DNA of 64,000 nucleotides. Source: Leifsonia sp. SCN 70-46. GTDB lineage: Bacteria; Actinomycetota; Actinomycetes; Actinomycetales; Microbacteriaceae. The number at the start of each line of letters is the position of its first letter. Positions within the stretch are counted from its first letter, which is position 1. Location of the stretch: contig MEFY01000002.1 in NCBI GenBank assembly GCA_001725325.1, forward strand, positions 1,367,559 through 1,431,558, written 5' to 3'. This document shows positions 16,513-24,062 of the stretch, piece by piece. Position numbers and translations under genes: made by a program. Below the pieces are notes generated by a model. It was not told the DNA's origin and did no database searches. It saw only the letters and a list, made by a program, of their open reading frames with translations.

Positions 16513-17002
16513 GCCTGTCTTTCTTGCCCGGCTTCGTCTTCTCGGGGATGCCGCCGACATAGAGCCAGCCCATGAGCTTCTCGTTCTTCGTGAGCTTGTG
16601 GGCCTTCGCGACCTTCTTCTTGCGCGTCGGATCTCCCGTGCGCCAGATCACGCCCCACCCGGCCTCGTCGAGCAAGAGGCTCAGCACGTGCGCGACACCG
16701 GAGGCGACGGCATCCTGCTCCCACTCGGGCGCCTTGCTGCTGGGCCGGTGGACCGCGACGACGGCGATGAGCAGGGATGCCCGCAGCGGCTTGTCGGCCG
16801 ACGACCCGGTCTTGGCGAACGCCCTGCCGATCTTCTCGCGGGCGGTGCCGCGGATCTCGATGAGGCGCCAGGGCGCGAGGTTGCCGTGGTCGGCGACCCG
16901 GGCCGCGGCCTCGACGAGGGGGACGAGCTGCTCGTGCGTGGGCGCCTCGGCGGTGACGTGCGAGTACGACCGACGGCGACGGACGGCGTCGAGGGCGCTG
17001 AT
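16481..17002 (-). CDS. Nitroreductase family protein with no canonical start codon
   Basis: The protein (about 173 residues) matches the nitroreductase FMN-dependent fold: LDAVRRRRSYSHV, NLAPWRLIEIRGTAREKIG, a central DEAGWGVIWRTG and a C-terminal MGWLYVGGIPE. No ATG, GTG or TTG lies near the expected N-terminus. After AAGGAGG inside the end of msrB the frame reads CTG (17005-17003), ATC (17002-17000), AGC, GCC. I list ATC 17002; CTG is the alternative. The same 15-nt junction at the msrB-msrA boundary (8787-8801) continues into ATG where this one has AGC. The start could be non-canonical or mutated. Confidence 0.7.
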   Translation of the reverse strand: MSALDAVRRRRSYSHVTAEAPTHEQLVPLVEAAARVADHGNLAPWRLIEIRGTAREKIGRAFAKTGSSADKPLRASLLIAVVAVHRPSSKAPEWEQDAVASGVAHVLSLLLDEAGWGVIWRTGDPTRKKKVAKAHKLTKNEKLMGWLYVGGIPEKTKPGKKDRLNLEKHLTSL

Positions 17003-17397
17003 CAGGCCTCCTTGAAGTCGAGCGACAGCGAGTTCATGCAGTAGCGGTCGCCCGTGGGGGTCTGCGTCGCGTCGTCGAAGAGGTGGCCGAGGTGCGAGCC
17101 GCACGTGCCGCACACGACCTCGGTGCGCACCATGCCGAGCGAGGTGTCCTCGCGCAGCTCCACGGCGTCGGGGTTGACGGCCTCGAAGAAGCTGGGCCAG
17201 CCCGAGCCGGAGTCGAACTTCGCACCGCTCTTGTAGAGCTCGGCGCCGCACGCGCCGCACACGTAGACGCCCTCGCGCTTCTCGTCGAGCAGCGCGCCCG
17301 ACCACGGGCGCTCGGTCGCGGCCTCGCGCAGGATCGAGTACCGGTCTCCCAGCTCGTCGCGCCACTCCTGCTCGGTCTTCTCGATCTTGTAAGTCAT
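17002..17397 (-). CDS. msrB: Peptide methionine-R-sulfoxide reductase, zinc-binding form
   Basis: This second MsrB has 131 residues and the full motif set: YVCGACGAELY and VVCGTCGSHLGH supply the four zinc cysteines, [10 protein letters not shown] is conserved, and RYCMNSLSLDF carries the catalytic Cys near residue 120. It thus differs from the zinc-less paralogue at 8338-8796. ATG 17397 lies 6 nt after TTTAAT on the minus strand, so it is probably leaderless. It shares a 21-bp divergent promoter gap with an acetyltransferase and is followed by, and overlaps, the nitroreductase. Confidence 0.95.
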   Translation of the reverse strand: MTYKIEKTEQEWRDELGDRYSILREAATERPWSGALLDEKREGVYVCGACGAELYKSGAKFDSGSGWPSFFEAVNPDAVELREDTSLGMVRTEVVCGTCGSHLGHLFDDATQTPTGDRYCMNSLSLDFKEA

Positions 17398-17418
17398 GCC
17401 CCCATTAAACTCGCTTTC
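17398..17418. promoter_or_regulatory. 21-bp bidirectional promoter with overlapping -10 elements
   Basis: The gap between msrB (minus) and the acetyltransferase (plus) is only 21 bp. TAAACT at 17406-17411 is 7 nt before GTG 17419, and TTTAAT (17404-17409, minus strand) is 6 nt before ATG 17397. The two hexamers overlap by four base pairs. Any -35 elements would have to lie inside the opposite genes. Confidence 0.6.
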
Positions 17419-17883
17419 GTGCCTGACTCCTCCGTTGTTGCAAAGCCCTGGTCCGAACTGACGACCAGCGAGCTCTACTCGATCCTCAAACTGCGCACCG
17501 ACGTGTTCTTCGTCGAGCAGAAGGTCGACGAGACCGAGCTCGACGACCGCGACCAGGAGCCCGGCACCATGCACTACTGGATCGAGGATGCCGCCGGCTG
17601 CGCCGCCTACATCCGGCTGCTCGTCAACGAGGAGCCCGAGCACCTCGACGCCCGCCGCATCATCGGGCGCGTCGTCGTGCGCGCGGACCGTCGCGGGGAG
17701 GGCCTCGCGCAGGTGCTGCTCGCGCGGGCGCTCGACGACTTCGGCCACGAGCCGTTCCTGCTGCACGCCCAGCAGTACGTCGCTCCGCTCTATGCGAAGT
17801 TCGGCTTCGTCGAGTTCGGCGAGCCGTTCGACGAGGCCACGATCATGCACATCGGCATGTACCGCGCTGCGCAGGTTAGGTGA
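17419..17883 (+). CDS. GNAT family N-acetyltransferase (ElaA-like)
   Basis: The 154-residue protein matches ElaA-type GNATs: opening WSELTTSELYSILKLRTDVFF, motif HYWIEDAAGCAAYIRLL, and acetyl-CoA loop GRVVVRADRRGEGLAQVLL near residue 80. The substrate is unknown. GTG 17419 is chosen because the ElaA domain begins at once and TAAACT lies 7 nt upstream, giving a leaderless start. It is divergent from msrB. Confidence 0.85.
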   Translation: MPDSSVVAKPWSELTTSELYSILKLRTDVFFVEQKVDETELDDRDQEPGTMHYWIEDAAGCAAYIRLLVNEEPEHLDARRIIGRVVVRADRRGEGLAQVLLARALDDFGHEPFLLHAQQYVAPLYAKFGFVEFGEPFDEATIMHIGMYRAAQVR

Positions 17884-17897
17884 CCCTTACCGATTCT

Positions 17898-17950
17898 TTG
17901 ACAGGAAGCACCGGTCCCCTCTAGGGTCGAGTTAGCTTAGCCTTAGCTAA
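17898..17950 (+). promoter_or_regulatory. htaA promoter with DtxR/IdeR iron box
   Basis: TTGACA at 17898-17903 is a consensus -35. TAGGGT at 17922-17927 is a possible -10 (18-nt spacer). The 19-bp sequence at 17932-17950, TTAGCTTAGCCTTAGCTAA, agrees with the DtxR/IdeR consensus TTAGGTTAGSCTAACCTAA at all but three positions. It overlaps the expected transcription start. Iron-dependent repression of htaA is the straightforward reading. A Shine-Dalgarno AGGAG follows at 17963-17967. Confidence 0.85.
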
Positions 17951-17974
17951 GTAATCCCCTTCAGGAGACATCCC

Positions 17975-20900
17975 GTGACTACCCGTTCCTTGCCTGTCCG
18001 CGCTCGCCGCCTCACGGCCGCCCTCACCGCCGCCGTGCTCGGTATCGGCGGCGCCGTGGTCTTCGCGGCCCCGTCGTTCGCCGAGTCGCCGCTCGTCGTG
18101 AGCGTGACACCGTCCACCGACCTCGACTCGACGGCGGCGAACAGCATCGCCGTCACGGGGGAGGGCTTCCTCACGGCAGAGCCCGTCGAGGTCGCGCTCG
18201 TGAGCTCCGACGACTGGACGGCGATCGGGCCGGCGAGCACGGCGCTCGTGTCGAGCATCCTCGAGTCGGTCGTCGACGGCGCCTTCTCCACGACCCTCGA
18301 GGTGCCCGCGGGCACACTCGACCCCGCGGTGACCTACGGCATCGCGACCTTCGCGGCGACCGACCGCGCCTTCGACACCCTCAGCCCCATCACGGTCGCG
18401 CCGCTCGCGGCCGTCGCCGCCGAGGAGGAGGCGGTCGTCGAGGATGAGGCCGCGCCGCAGTCCGCCGCGCGCTCGGCCAGCCTCGCGACCGTCGCCGCGG
18501 GCAACGTCGAGGGCGGTTCTGCGACGTGGGGCATCTCGACCTACCTCAACGGTGCCGCCGGCGGACGCCCGAACCCGCTCGCGAGCGCCTACGTCTCACC
18601 CGCCGCGTTCGACGCCGCGAGCCGTCTGACGAGCTGGGGCAACGCGATCGGCACCGTGAACGCGGACGGCTCAGCTGAGCTCGCGTTCGAGGGCACGTCG
18701 GTGAACTTCGCCGCGACGGGCGGCGGCTGGCTGCGGCTGAGCGGCCTCGAGGCCCACCTCCACGCATCGGGCAACGGCACGGTCACGGCGGTGGTCGAGT
18801 ACGGCACCGCCCCCGGCACGTACCCGGGCATCGTCTACAACCCCGCCCAGGCGGGCGATCGCGGTCCCGAGCGCGTCACCCTCGTGACCCTCGCGGGCAA
18901 CACGTCGGGCGCCGTGCGCGACGTCACGGGCGCCACGTGGACGGGCCTCGCCGGCACGTGGAACCCGGCCTTCACGTCGTTCCTCGCGGGCGACAGCGCC
19001 AACGGCATCGCCGCGTGGTCGTACGCGAGCACCGTCTCGAGCGCGACCGGCCGCACGCCCAGCACGTTCGCCTTCTCTGCCTTGGTCGACCCCGTGGCCC
19101 AGCCCACGACCTACGACACGGGCTCGGCCGCGTGGGGCATCTCGACCTACCTCAACGGCGCGGCGGGCGGCCGCCCCAACCCCCTCGCCTCCGCCTACGT
19201 CTCACCCGCGAGCTTCGACAGCGTCTCGCGCGTGAGCACGTGGGGCGGCGGCTCGGGCACGGTCCGTGCCGACGGCACTGCCTCGCTCGAGTTCCAGGGC
19301 ACCTCGGTCAACTTCGCCGCGACCGGCGGCGGGTGGCTCACGATCAAGGACATCCAGGCGACGCTGGACGCCTCGGGCAACGGCTCGGTCACGGGCGTCG
19401 TCTCCTACGGCACCGCGCCGGGCACCTACCCGAACATCGCGTTCGACCCCGCACAGACCCCGGCCAACGGACCGACGCGCGTGACCCTCGTCACGCTCGC
19501 GGGCAACACGACGGGAGCGGTGCAGGGCGCGAGCAGCGCGACGTGGACCGGCCTCGCGGGGTCGTGGAGCAGCGAGTTCACCTCGATGCTCTCGGGCGCG
19601 GGCGGCACCGGTGCGTGGGCGTACGCCTCCACCGTGAGCGGCGCGACGGGCCGCACGCCCAGCGCGTTCACCTTCACCGTGGGCGTCACACCGCCCGCCG
19701 TCACGACCGCGGTCGCCCTCACCGCCTCGCCCTCGGCGAGCGTCGTGGCCGGCACGGCCTCGACCCTCACCGCGACGGTCTCCCCGGCCGCCGCGGGCAC
19801 CGTGGAGTTCCGCAACGGCTCGACAGTGCTCGGGTCATCCCCGGTCACCGCGGGAGTCGCGACCTACTCGGCGACCTCGCTGCCCGTGGGAAGCTACGCC
19901 GTCACCGCGTACTTCGCCCCCGCCGACCCCGCCGCGTACACCGCGTCGCAGTCGACGGCCCTCGAGTACATCGTGAGCGCCCCCGTCGTCGCCCAGCCCG
20001 GATCCCTCGTGTGGGGAGTGAAGGCGAGCCTGCAGGGCTACGTGCTCGGCGGCGGCAGCATCAGCACCTCCTCGGGTGCGGGCGCGTCGGGCTCCTCCTT
20101 CGTCTTCCCGCAGGACACGTCGTCGGCGTTCAACCAGTCCACCGGGCTCGGCACCTCGTCGTACCGGGGCCAGGTGACGTTCGCCTACCCCGCGCACGGC
20201 TTCTCGATCTCGCTCACCAACCCGCGCGTGCAGGTCGACTCGGCGACCGCCGGCTCGATCATCGTCGACGTGACCTACAACGGGGCGACGACGCGGGGCG
20301 TGACCTTCGCCACGCTGTTCCTCGGGGCGGCGACGAAGACCTCGGGATCGGGCTCGACCACGTTCTCGGGCGTGCCCGCGGCGCTCACGAGCGCGGGGGC
20401 CAGCGCGTTCCAGGGCTTCTACTCCGCGGGGGTGGCGCTCGACCCCGTCACCTTCGTGGTGGGCTCGCCCGCGGCATCCCTCGCCTCGACGTCTCAGTCG
20501 GCGCCGGCAGCGCGCACGGCGGCGGCGACTCCGCCCGCGACCTCGGGCATCACCGTGACCGCGGGCGCCAAGCCCTTCGCCGGCGACGAGATCACGATCG
20601 AGGCCGACGGCTTCGGGGCCAACGAGGAGGGCATCCTCGTGGTCATCTACTCGGAGCCCACGGTGCTCGACAGCAACGCCAAGGCCGACGCGAACGGCAG
20701 GCTCACGTGGACGGGCCGCCTGCCGGCGGGCCTCACGGGCACGCACACGCTCACCTTCCAGGGCAGCGTGAACCGCGGCACCGAGATCGAGATCGCGCCC
20801 AAGGTGGCGACGGCGGCCGAGGGATGCCCGGTGCAGGCCTCGAGCATCACGTGGGGCTTCAAGGAGTCGTTCCGCAGCTACATCAGCGGCTCGATCGCCA

Positions 20901-21493
20901 ACGGGGAGTGGACGGTCGCCGACGGCGCGACGTACACGACGCCCGACTTCGGCTGGAGCGACGGACAGGGCGCGTACGACGCCGACGACGGCCTCGTGGC
21001 CTTCGCGGGCTCGATCACGTTCACGGGCCACGGCGGGGTGCTCAACACGACGGTCGCCAACCCGCAGCTGCGGTTCCTCGACGCGGACACGGCAGTGCTG
21101 CTGCTCGACGTGAGCGGCACCACGCAAGACGGCGCGACCGTCGACCAGAAGGCCGTCGAGTTCGTCGACATCGACCTCGCGGGAGCGCTCGAGCAGGCCG
21201 ACGGCACCATCACGGTGACCGACGCCGCCACGGTGCTCACCCCCGCGGGAGCCGCGGCCTTCGGCACCTACCCGGCGGGCGAGTCGTTCGACCCGGTGTC
21301 GTTCACCCTCACCCTCGACCCGTCGTGCGGCGCCATCGTGCCGCAGCCCGGGGAGACGGCGACCGTCACGGCCGAGCCCGTGTCGTCGGGTGGCGATCTC
21401 GCGTGGCTGTGGATCCTCATCGCCGCAGTCGTGCTGCTCGCCCTCGCGGCGGCAGCGATCATCGTGGTGCGCCGCCGCAGGACGGCCGCGTAA
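17975..21493 (+). CDS. htaA: HtaA-domain heme-binding surface protein
   Basis: This 1172-residue cell-surface protein should bind heme or hemoglobin and pass heme to HmuT. It has a signal peptide (1-36, cleavage near PSFA), then four HtaA-like domains. Domains 1 and 2 (about 180-375 and 378-560) are near-duplicates (WGISTYLNGAAGGRPNP in both). Domain 3 (677-830) begins LVWGVKASLQGYVLGG and domain 4 (952-1122) begins ITWGFKESFRSYISG. Ig-like modules lie at about 575-665 and 858-942. A TM helix (1142-1165) and RRRR tail anchor it. It is longer than the best-known corynebacterial HtaA. The start is GTG 17975 with AGGAG. An iron box lies upstream. Confidence 0.9.
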   Translation: MTTRSLPVRARRLTAALTAAVLGIGGAVVFAAPSFAESPLVVSVTPSTDLDSTAANSIAVTGEGFLTAEPVEVALVSSDDWTAIGPASTALVSSILESVVDGAFSTTLEVPAGTLDPAVTYGIATFAATDRAFDTLSPITVAPLAAVAAEEEAVVEDEAAPQSAARSASLATVAAGNVEGGSATWGISTYLNGAAGGRPNPLASAYVSPAAFDAASRLTSWGNAIGTVNADGSAELAFEGTSVNFAATGGGWLRLSGLEAHLHASGNGTVTAVVEYGTAPGTYPGIVYNPAQAGDRGPERVTLVTLAGNTSGAVRDVTGATWTGLAGTWNPAFTSFLAGDSANGIAAWSYASTVSSATGRTPSTFAFSALVDPVAQPTTYDTGSAAWGISTYLNGAAGGRPNPLASAYVSPASFDSVSRVSTWGGGSGTVRADGTASLEFQGTSVNFAATGGGWLTIKDIQATLDASGNGSVTGVVSYGTAPGTYPNIAFDPAQTPANGPTRVTLVTLAGNTTGAVQGASSATWTGLAGSWSSEFTSMLSGAGGTGAWAYASTVSGATGRTPSAFTFTVGVTPPAVTTAVALTASPSASVVAGTASTLTATVSPAAAGTVEFRNGSTVLGSSPVTAGVATYSATSLPVGSYAVTAYFAPADPAAYTASQSTALEYIVSAPVVAQPGSLVWGVKASLQGYVLGGGSISTSSGAGASGSSFVFPQDTSSAFNQSTGLGTSSYRGQVTFAYPAHGFSISLTNPRVQVDSATAGSIIVDVTYNGATTRGVTFATLFLGAATKTSGSGSTTFSGVPAALTSAGASAFQGFYSAGVALDPVTFVVGSPAASLASTSQSAPAARTAAATPPATSGITVTAGAKPFAGDEITIEADGFGANEEGILVVIYSEPTVLDSNAKADANGRLTWTGRLPAGLTGTHTLTFQGSVNRGTEIEIAPKVATAAEGCPVQASSITWGFKESFRSYISGSIANGEWTVADGATYTTPDFGWSDGQGAYDADDGLVAFAGSITFTGHGGVLNTTVANPQLRFLDADTAVLLLDVSGTTQDGATVDQKAVEFVDIDLAGALEQADGTITVTDAATVLTPAGAAAFGTYPAGESFDPVSFTLTLDPSCGAIVPQPGETATVTAEPVSSGGDLAWLWILIAAVVLLALAAAAIIVVRRRRTAA

Positions 21494-21503
21494 CCGCGTC
21501 GAC

Positions 21504-21543
21504 GAGCGGGGGAGGGCGCGGGATCCGGCGCCCTTCCCCGCTC
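21504..21543. terminator. Bidirectional terminator between htaA and DUF3224 gene
   Basis: Arms at 21504-21519 and 21528-21543 form a 16-bp stem with one mismatch and an 8-nt loop. It lies between two convergent stop codons, 11 nt after htaA and 8 nt after the DUF3224 gene. It probably ends both transcripts. Confidence 0.8.
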
Positions 21544-21550
21544 TTGCGGT

Positions 21551-21931
21551 TCAGGCGAGCGAGAACACGAAGTACGGCCCGACCTCGTCGTGCACGATGC
21601 GGGCAGTGCCCGACCATGACTCGAAGGCCCCCGTGCCCGTGCCGGGCACGATGTAGCCGAACGCCGTCGGGTCGTCGGGCGAGTTGAGGGCGCCGTGGTG
21701 CACGGTCACCTCGCCCGCGACGCCGTCGAGCGTAGCGGTGATGCGCTCGGCGGCGAGGTAGCCTCGGCTCGCCTCCGTGCCGGACGAGACGAAGTGCAGC
21801 ACGGCAGAGCCCACGATGCCCTCCGTGTAGGTCTTGCGCATGACGAGGGCACCCACCCACTCCCCCTCGATGCCGGGGAGGGTGGAGGGCTCGAAGCCCG
21901 TGACGTCGAAGCGTGCGATGAGGTCGGTCAT
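21551..21931 (-). CDS. DUF3224 domain protein
   Basis: The 126-residue protein matches the DUF3224 family (small beta-barrel, allene-oxide-cyclase-like fold): RFDVTGFEPSTLP, YTEGIVGSAVLHFVSSGTE, VTVHHGALNSPD and FESWSGTARIVHDEVGPYFVF. Its function is unknown. It follows hmuT after 20 bp on the same strand and could be read through from it. It also has its own TAGGGT hexamer 7 nt before ATG 21931, which suggests a leaderless transcript. Confidence 0.85.
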   Translation of the reverse strand: MTDLIARFDVTGFEPSTLPGIEGEWVGALVMRKTYTEGIVGSAVLHFVSSGTEASRGYLAAERITATLDGVAGEVTVHHGALNSPDDPTAFGYIVPGTGTGAFESWSGTARIVHDEVGPYFVFSLA

Positions 21932-21951
21932 ACCGACCACCCTAGGCAGCG

Positions 21952-23046
21952 CTACTGACCGGGCGCGTAGACCGCCCGCGCGAGCGCGTCGAGCACGTCG
22001 GCGGTGCGCGGCCCGAAGGCGAGGATCTCGCCGTCCGCCATGTCCACGAAGCGCCGGTGCTGCCCGGCCGAGGTGAGCGCGATCGCGGGCTTCGACTCGA
22101 GCAGGCCGTCCACGCCTCCCACGCTCGCGATGCCGTCCGTCATGACGAGGATGAGGTCGGGGTTGGCCGCCACCATCGCCTCGTCGGTCATGGGCCGCAT
22201 GCCGTTGAGCCCGATCTCGGCGGCGACGTCGATGCCGCCGAGGGACCGGATGAGCACGTCGGCGCCCGACTCCTCGCCGAAGAGGTAGTAGATGCCGGAG
22301 GTTCCGCGCAGGTAGAGGAAGAGCATCCTCAGCGGCTGGCCCTGCGGCACGATCGCGGCGATCTCCGCGACCTTCGCCTGGATGCCCGCCTCGAGGTCGT
22401 CGGCGAGGGACTGCCCCGCGGCGGGCGCGCCGAGCGCCGTCGCGACCTGCACGGCGAGGTCGCCCACGCCCGCCACGCTCGGCTCGGTGTCGACGAACAC
22501 GACGGCGACGCCCGCATCCCGCAGCTGCAGCACGACGTCGACGGGGCCGACCGACCCGTCGGTGATGAGCACGGTCGGGCGCAGCGCGAGGATCGCCTCG
22601 CTGTTGACCGTGTGGCCGCTCGACGTGATGACGGGCAGGTCCTCCGTGCCCGGGAACGTCGTGGAGATGTCGCGGCCCACGACGCTGCCGCCGAAGCCGA
22701 GGCCGAAGACGGTCGCGGCGATGGAGCCCGAGATGTCCATGGCGAGGATGCGCTCGGTGCTCGTCACCGTGACGCTCGTGTCGCCCGCCAGGTCGTGCGA
22801 CGTGATCGTCGCCGGCAGCGTTTGGGCGGGCGGCGTCGCCGGCGCGGACACCTGCGCGTCGGCGAGCAGGGCCGTCGACGGCCCCTCGTAGGCGTGCGGG
22901 TCGGCGAGGATGTCGAGGTCGGCGAGGGGCACGCGCGGGCCGGCGGAGACCGCGCTCGACGACGCATGCGGGGTGCCCGCTGTCGTGCATCCCGCGAGCA
23001 GGACGGTCGCGGCCGCGACGAGGGCGATGACGGGTCGGATACGCAT
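21952..23046 (-). CDS. hmuT: Heme ABC transporter substrate-binding lipoprotein (HmuT-like)
   Basis: The 364-residue protein is a cluster A-II periplasmic-binding-type protein for heme. A lipoprotein signal ends in the lipobox LLAGC (Cys about residue 20). A disordered Ser/Ala-rich linker follows, and then the two-lobed fold (ERILAMDISGSIAATVFGLG, RPTVLITDGSVGP, NPDLILVMTDG). It should accept heme from HtaA and deliver it to HmuUV. No hmuU or hmuV gene follows; the next gene is DUF3224. An iron box directly precedes ATG 23046. Confidence 0.9.
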   Translation of the reverse strand: MRIRPVIALVAAATVLLAGCTTAGTPHASSSAVSAGPRVPLADLDILADPHAYEGPSTALLADAQVSAPATPPAQTLPATITSHDLAGDTSVTVTSTERILAMDISGSIAATVFGLGFGGSVVGRDISTTFPGTEDLPVITSSGHTVNSEAILALRPTVLITDGSVGPVDVVLQLRDAGVAVVFVDTEPSVAGVGDLAVQVATALGAPAAGQSLADDLEAGIQAKVAEIAAIVPQGQPLRMLFLYLRGTSGIYYLFGEESGADVLIRSLGGIDVAAEIGLNGMRPMTDEAMVAANPDLILVMTDGIASVGGVDGLLESKPAIALTSAGQHRRFVDMADGEILAFGPRTADVLDALARAVYAPGQ

Positions 23047-23067
23047 GGTTAGGTAATCCTAACCTGC
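23047..23067 (-). promoter_or_regulatory. DtxR/IdeR iron box of hmuT
   Basis: GGTTAGG at 23047-23053 and CCTAACC at 23058-23064 form a perfect 7-bp inverted repeat. The 19-mer from 23049 agrees with the DtxR/IdeR consensus at about 15 positions. It ends at the start codon of hmuT, so repression would block initiation. It also abuts the nucleoside hydrolase stop at 23071, meaning the hmuT promoter lies at or in the end of that gene. Confidence 0.85.
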
Positions 23068-23070
23068 GGG

Positions 23071-24018
23071 TCAGAGCGCGGGGTCTCCGATGCGCTCGAG
23101 GGCGTCGACGACGAGCCCCCAGAACTTCGCGTGGTCGAGGTTGCGCGCCACCTGCGTCGTGCAGTCGGCCGGGGCCGGAGCCCGGAAGTCGGCGACCGTC
23201 ATGCCCAGCGTGAGGGTGCCCGTGAGCTCGACGTCGAGCGGCACCTTGATCGTCTGCATGACCGTCGGGTCGATCACGAACGCCACCGCGCACGGGTCGT
23301 GCACGGGCGGGTGCTCGAAGCCCTGCTGGTTGCGGTAGGTGTGGCCGAAGAACTCGAGCAGCTCGCCCACGAAGCGCGCGGGCGCGGTGCCGACCGCCGC
23401 GATGTCGGCCGCGACCTGCGGCGTCGCGAGGGCCTCGTGCGTGAGGTCGAGGCCGACCATCGTCAGGGGCCACGACTCGTTGAAGACGATGTGCGCCGCC
23501 TCGGGGTCGATGACGATGTTGAACTCGCTCGTCGCGCTCCAGTTGCCGACGTTGACCCCGCCGCCCATGAGTACGACCTGCTTGACGCGCTGCGCGATGC
23601 GCGGCTCCTTGCGCACGGCGAGGGCGATGTTCGTGAGGGCGCCCGTGGGCACGAGCGTGATCTCGCCCGGCTCGGCCGCCATGACGGTGTCGATGATGAA
23701 GTCGACGGCGTGCCTCGGGTCGAGCTCGATGACGGGCTCGGGCAGCACGGGGCCGTCGAGCCCGCTCTCGCCGTGGATCGAGTCGGCGACCTCGACCTCG
23801 CGCACGAGGGGGCGGTGGGCGCCGCGCGCGAAGGGCACGCCCGTGATGCCCGCGACGCGCGCGACGGAGAGCGCGTTGCGCGTCACCTTCTCGATCGTCT
23901 GGTTTCCCATGACGGTCGTGACGCCCACGAGCTCGATGTCGGGGTTGCCCCACGCGAGGAGCAGGGCGATGGCGTCGTCGTGGCCGGGGTCGCAGTCGAG
24001 GATGATCTTCGTGGGCAC
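23071..24018 (-). CDS. Inosine-uridine-type nucleoside hydrolase
   Basis: The 315-residue enzyme hydrolyses nucleosides to base and ribose. The calcium-site signature DCDPGHDDA (residues 8-16) and the later GALTNIALAV, MGGGVNVGNWSATSEFNI and HDPCAVAF segments are all present. The substrate range is unknown, but the neighbourhood is purine salvage. GTG 24018 lies 6 nt after TAGCCT on the minus strand, so it is probably leaderless. It is divergent from adenosine deaminase. Confidence 0.92.
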   Translation of the reverse strand: MPTKIILDCDPGHDDAIALLLAWGNPDIELVGVTTVMGNQTIEKVTRNALSVARVAGITGVPFARGAHRPLVREVEVADSIHGESGLDGPVLPEPVIELDPRHAVDFIIDTVMAAEPGEITLVPTGALTNIALAVRKEPRIAQRVKQVVLMGGGVNVGNWSATSEFNIVIDPEAAHIVFNESWPLTMVGLDLTHEALATPQVAADIAAVGTAPARFVGELLEFFGHTYRNQQGFEHPPVHDPCAVAFVIDPTVMQTIKVPLDVELTGTLTLGMTVADFRAPAPADCTTQVARNLDHAKFWGLVVDALERIGDPAL

Positions 24019-24062
24019 CGTTCGAGGCTAGTGCCCAGCAACCCTCACTGTAGATTTGAGCC
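24019..24062. promoter_or_regulatory. 44-bp divergent promoter, nucleoside hydrolase / adenosine deaminase
   Basis: TAGATT at 24051-24056 lies 6 nt before ATG 24063. TAGCCT (24025-24030, minus strand) lies 6 nt before GTG 24018. Both genes therefore appear leaderless and share one short control region, which would allow coordinated purine-nucleoside catabolism. Confidence 0.55.

Noticed and set aside
23071-24018. Iron control of the nucleoside hydrolase because an iron box lies at its end
   Set aside because: The box is downstream of its stop and directly upstream of hmuT on the same strand, so it belongs to hmuT.
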